Positions 5,608-7,875 of a stretch of 7,875 nt of DNA are shown here, in pieces. Position 1 is the stretch's first letter; every line of letters starts with the position of its first letter. The stretch is taken from assembly GCA_937952085.1 (NCBI GenBank), contig CALFYQ010000157.1, positions 1-7,875 on the forward strand, given 5' to 3'. The notes beneath the pieces were generated by a model. It worked only from the letters and a program-made list of their open reading frames with translations. It was not told the origin of the DNA and did no database searches. The position numbers and the translations under genes are program-made. This stretch comes from an uncultured Paracoccaceae bacterium. GTDB taxonomy: Bacteria > Pseudomonadota > Alphaproteobacteria > Rhodobacterales > Rhodobacteraceae.

Positions 5608-6621
5608 TCAGCGGTTGGCGATGGACGTTTCGGCCATGTCGACCAGGTCGGCGCCGATCTTTTCCTTCCACTCGGCGTAGACCTCGCGGGTCGCGTCGAC
5701 GAAGGCCTGCCGTTCGGCGTCGGTGAGGCTCACGACGTTCACGTTGAGCGCCTCGACTTCCTTGACCTTGGAGTCGTCGTCGACGAGCCCGGCGCGGGCG
5801 ATCTCGACGCCCTTGGCCCCGGCTTCGAGCGCCGCCTGCTTCACGATGGCCTGGTCCTCCGGCGTGAAGGAAGCCCAGACATCGGCGTTGACGGCGAAGA
5901 TCAGCGGGTCCGCCACATAATGCCAGAGCGTGAGGTTGGTCTGGCCGACCTCATAGATCTTGGCGATCGTGAAGACGGAGAGCGGGTTCTCCTGGCCGTC
6001 CACGGCGCCGGTCGTGAGCGCGGGCTTGGCGTCGGCCCAGCTCATCTGCGTCGGGTTGGCGCCGAGCGCGGAGAAGGTCGCGTTGAAGAGCGGTGAGCCG
6101 ACGACGCGGATCTTCAGCCCGGCGAGATCGGCGGGCGAGCGGATCGGGTGCTTCGAATTCGAAACCTCGCGGAAGCCGTTCTCGGCCCAGGCGAGCGGCT
6201 CGACCCCCTTTTCGCGGAGGATCGAGAAGAGCTTCTCGCCTACCGGCCCTTGCGTCAGCGCGTCGATCGCCTTGTAGTCGGGCATCAGGAACGGCAGCGA
6301 GAAGAGGTTGAGTTCGACGACCTGCGGCGACCAGTTGATGGTGGAGCCCACCGCCATGTCGATGACCCCGCGGCGCATCGCGGTGAACTCCTTGGTCTGG
6401 TCGCCGGAGACGAGCTGCGAGCCGGGATAGACCTTCATCTTGATCCGGCCATTGGTGCGCTCGCCCACGAGCTCGGCCCAGGTCTCGGCCGCGATACCCC
6501 AGGGGAAGGGCGCCGGAACGACCGTGGAGATCTTGTACTCTTCCTTGTAGTCGGCGGCGAAGGCCGGGAAGGCCGCCATCGCAGCGAGGCCGGCGGCGAC
6601 CGCCAGTTTCGTCAAACGCAT
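5608..6621 (-). CDS. dctP: TRAP transporter periplasmic substrate-binding protein (DctP family)
   Basis: This 337-residue periplasmic binding protein captures the substrate and delivers it to DctQM. A Sec signal peptide occupies residues 1-22 (MRLTKLAVAAG, hydrophobic core, FA-A cleavage region). The mature protein shows the DctP pattern: YKISTVVPAPFPWG, ERTNGRIKMKVYPGSQL, a FLMPDYKAI segment, the GLKIRV strand with Arg172 at the position of the conserved carboxylate-binding arginine, and GAVDGQENP (205-213), the family signature. Arg172 implies a carboxylate- (or less often sulfonate-) bearing ligand. Beyond that the specificity is not readable. The ATG at 6621 has GGGAG at 6633-6629, spaced 7 bases. 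It starts 33 bases after the E1 beta stop, so the TRAP genes are cotranscribed with the dehydrogenase genes. The symbol is the family name; a C4-dicarboxylate substrate is not implied. Confidence 0.94.
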   Translation of the reverse strand: MRLTKLAVAAGLAAMAAFPAFAADYKEEYKISTVVPAPFPWGIAAETWAELVGERTNGRIKMKVYPGSQLVSGDQTKEFTAMRRGVIDMAVGSTINWSPQVVELNLFSLPFLMPDYKAIDALTQGPVGEKLFSILREKGVEPLAWAENGFREVSNSKHPIRSPADLAGLKIRVVGSPLFNATFSALGANPTQMSWADAKPALTTGAVDGQENPLSVFTIAKIYEVGQTNLTLWHYVADPLIFAVNADVWASFTPEDQAIVKQAALEAGAKGVEIARAGLVDDDSKVKEVEALNVNVVSLTDAERQAFVDATREVYAEWKEKIGADLVDMAETSIANR

Positions 6622-6654
6622 CGTTTCACTCCCGTTTCTGGTTCTTCGGATGTT

Positions 6655-7629
6655 TCAGTCGGCAAGCATCTGGCGCGCCGCCTCGGCGATGGCGCCCCCC
6701 GTCACGCGCGCCTCGTCCTCGAGCGGGGGCGCGTAGCTGATCGGGATCCGCGGTGCGCCAAGCCGGCGGACCGGAGCCTTCAACGCCTTGTGAAGCCCTT
6801 CTGCGACGCTGGCGGCGATCTCCGCGCCGAAGCCGGCGACCGCGACCGCCTCATGCGCGACGAGAAGACGACCGGTCTTCTCGACGCTGGCGAAGACGGC
6901 TTCCCGGTCCCACGGCCAGAGCGTGCGAAGGTCGATCACCTCGGCCTCGACACCTACCTTCGCCAGCTCCGCCGCGGCCTTCGCCGCCTCGTGGACGGTG
7001 GCCGACCAGGAGACGATGGTGACGTGGCCGCCTTCGCGCACCAACCGCGCGGCGCCGAGCTCGCCCACCTCCTCGCCCTCGGGCGTCTCGCCCTCGAGCG
7101 GCCAGAGCCCCTTGTGCTCCATGTAGACGACCGGGTCGTCGGAGCGGATCGACGCCTTGAGGAGCGCGTAATTGTCCGCCGGCGTCGACGGCGCGACGAC
7201 GACGAGGCCGGGGATGTGCGCATACCAGGCTTCGAGAGACTGGGAGTGCTGCGCGGCGGAGGAGCGCCACATGCCGATCGGCTCCCGCACCACGAGCGGC
7301 ACGCGGGTCTGCCCGCCGAACATGTAACGGGCCTTGGCCGCCTGGTTCACCAGTTCGTCCACAGCGCAAAGCGCGAAGTCGGAAAACCGCATCTCGACGA
7401 CGGGGCGGGTGCCCATCATCGCGGCGCCGACCGCGGCGCCCATGATGCAGCTTTCGGAAATCGGCGCGTCGGAAATCCGGTCCGCGCCGAACTCCTCCGC
7501 GAGGCCCTTGTACTGGCCGAAGACGCCGCCGCGGCCGAGATCCTCGCCGACGGCCCAGACCAGCCGGTCGCGCCGCATCTCCTCGGCGAGCGCGCGGCGC
7601 CCCGCCTCGATATAGGTCGTCACCGGCAT
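6655..7629 (-). CDS. 2-oxoacid (pyruvate/acetoin-type) dehydrogenase E1 component, beta subunit
   Basis: This 324-residue protein has the normal length for the E1 beta subunit of pyruvate, branched-chain or acetoin dehydrogenases. With E1 alpha it forms an alpha2beta2 ThDP enzyme that decarboxylates a 2-oxo acid (or cleaves acetoin) and acylates the lipoyl group of E2. The N-terminal Pyr domain shows YIEAGRRALAEEM, VGEDLGRGGVFGQYKGL (27-43), ISDAPISES (52-60) with the ThDP-activating Glu59, MRFSDFALCAVDE, and QHSQSLEAWYAHIPGL (127-142) with His128 in the family's active-site region. The C-terminal transketolase-like domain carries VIDLRTLWPWD (231-241), HEA (259-261) and the PRIPISYAPPLE tail (293-304). 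The ATG at 7629 overlaps the E1 alpha stop by one base (TGATG), with GGAGG at 7642-7638 spaced 8 bases. Substrate class (pyruvate, acetoin, branched-chain or another 2-oxo acid) cannot be fixed from this subunit. Confidence 0.92.
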   Translation of the reverse strand: MPVTTYIEAGRRALAEEMRRDRLVWAVGEDLGRGGVFGQYKGLAEEFGADRISDAPISESCIMGAAVGAAMMGTRPVVEMRFSDFALCAVDELVNQAAKARYMFGGQTRVPLVVREPIGMWRSSAAQHSQSLEAWYAHIPGLVVVAPSTPADNYALLKASIRSDDPVVYMEHKGLWPLEGETPEGEEVGELGAARLVREGGHVTIVSWSATVHEAAKAAAELAKVGVEAEVIDLRTLWPWDREAVFASVEKTGRLLVAHEAVAVAGFGAEIAASVAEGLHKALKAPVRRLGAPRIPISYAPPLEDEARVTGGAIAEAARQMLAD

Positions 7630-7875
7630 CAGAAGGCCCTCCGGCGCGGGTCGCCCATGTCCTGCACATCGGCATAAGCGAGTTCGGTCGCCGGCCAGTC
7701 GGTCGCCTTCGCCTCGTCATAGGCGGCGCGCATCTCGGCCTCGGCCGCCGCAGCGGCGGCGTCGAGATCGGCGGCGGCGACGCCCGCGCCGACCAGCGCG
7801 CGGCGAATGTCGAGGATCGGGTCGTCCTCCCATTTCTCGTCGACCTCGGCTTTCGGCCGATATGGCGCCTGGTCG
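7629..7875 (-). CDS. 2-oxoacid dehydrogenase E1 component, alpha subunit (C-terminal end only; 5' end beyond window)
   Basis: The frame read leftward from the right edge gives 81 codons ending in TGA at 7631-7629. It begins DQAPYRPKAEVDEKWEDDPI, followed by LDIRRALVGAGVAAADLD, an Ala/Glu-rich helix AEAEMRAAYDEAKATDW, and then YADVQDMGDPRRRAF. This matches the usual C-terminus of E1 alpha subunits: YR.K.EV..W...DPI...R..L...G, then a long helix of the type ..L..I..E....V..A...A, then the Y.DV end. The ThDP-binding GDG..N region would lie upstream, outside the window. The stop overlaps the E1 beta start (TGATG), the usual tight coupling of the two subunits. It is too short for a decision between pyruvate, acetoin and branched-chain types. 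Confidence 0.85.
   Translation of the reverse strand, partial: DQAPYRPKAEVDEKWEDDPILDIRRALVGAGVAAADLDAAAAAAEAEMRAAYDEAKATDWPATELAYADVQDMGDPRRRAF

Noticed and set aside
6622..6657. Direct TGAAAC repeats at both ends of the E1 beta-dctP gap
   Set aside because: Six bases only, and one copy includes the stop codon. It is easily chance.
6148..7677. Plus-strand open frame of 509 codons
   Set aside because: It is antisense to dctP and E1 beta and shares the same shadow composition (Arg/Gly/His/Asp-rich).
6851..7720. Minus-strand open frame overlapping the E1 alpha/E1 beta junction
   Set aside because: It conflicts with the E1 alpha C-terminus and the E1 beta frame, both of which show conserved sequence. 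It is Arg-rich shadow sequence.
1..7875. tRNA, rRNA, CRISPR arrays, insertion sequences or prophage genes
   Set aside because: None seen: no repeat-spacer pattern, no transposase or integrase motifs, and coding sequence fills nearly all of the window except 240-375.

Overview
The window looks like a stretch of alphaproteobacterial chromosome. It is strongly GC-rich, its genes are tightly packed, and it carries a DctP-type TRAP transporter next to an AapJ/BztA-like amino-acid binding protein. That pairing is typical of Rhodobacterales, Rhizobiales and Rhodospirillales. The lineage is inferred from gene content and composition only. All real genes lie on the minus strand, so transcription runs from the right edge to the left. 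The large plus-strand open frames are compositional shadows.

In transcription order, the right part (7875 to about 5035) holds the 3' end of a 2-oxoacid dehydrogenase E1 alpha gene, a complete E1 beta gene, and a canonical TRAP set: dctP (binding protein), dctQ (small permease) and dctM (large permease). The middle (3711 to 1150) holds an acetolactate-synthase-like thiamine diphosphate (ThDP) enzyme. It is followed, with the ribosome binding site touching the stop codon, by an uncharacterised protein made of two diverged copies of one domain of about 105 residues (motifs GSHGG, DAGIG, RIG[DE]). An IclR-family regulator (1146-376) closes the cluster. Junctions are very tight (overlaps of 1 and 4 bases, gaps of 3 to 51 bases), so 7875-376 reads as one operon whose promoter lies beyond the right edge.

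Left of the operon is a 136-base non-coding stretch. It contains a GNRA-type hairpin after the IclR gene, a perfect 10-bp palindrome TGATATATCA, and a long leader stem-loop abutting a Shine-Dalgarno sequence. After it comes the first 79 codons of a periplasmic amino-acid ABC transporter binding protein, cut by the left edge and probably a separate transcription unit.

Working model (inference): the TRAP system imports an organic acid, the ALS-like enzyme cleaves, decarboxylates or condenses it, and the E1 alpha/beta pair oxidises a 2-oxo acid or acetoin-like product onto a lipoyl E2 not seen here. The duplicated-domain protein serves an unknown, probably associated step, and IclR senses the substrate or an intermediate. 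The substrate cannot be read from the sequence. The combination of two ThDP systems, a TRAP importer and an orphan duplicated-domain protein is the most novel aspect of the window.
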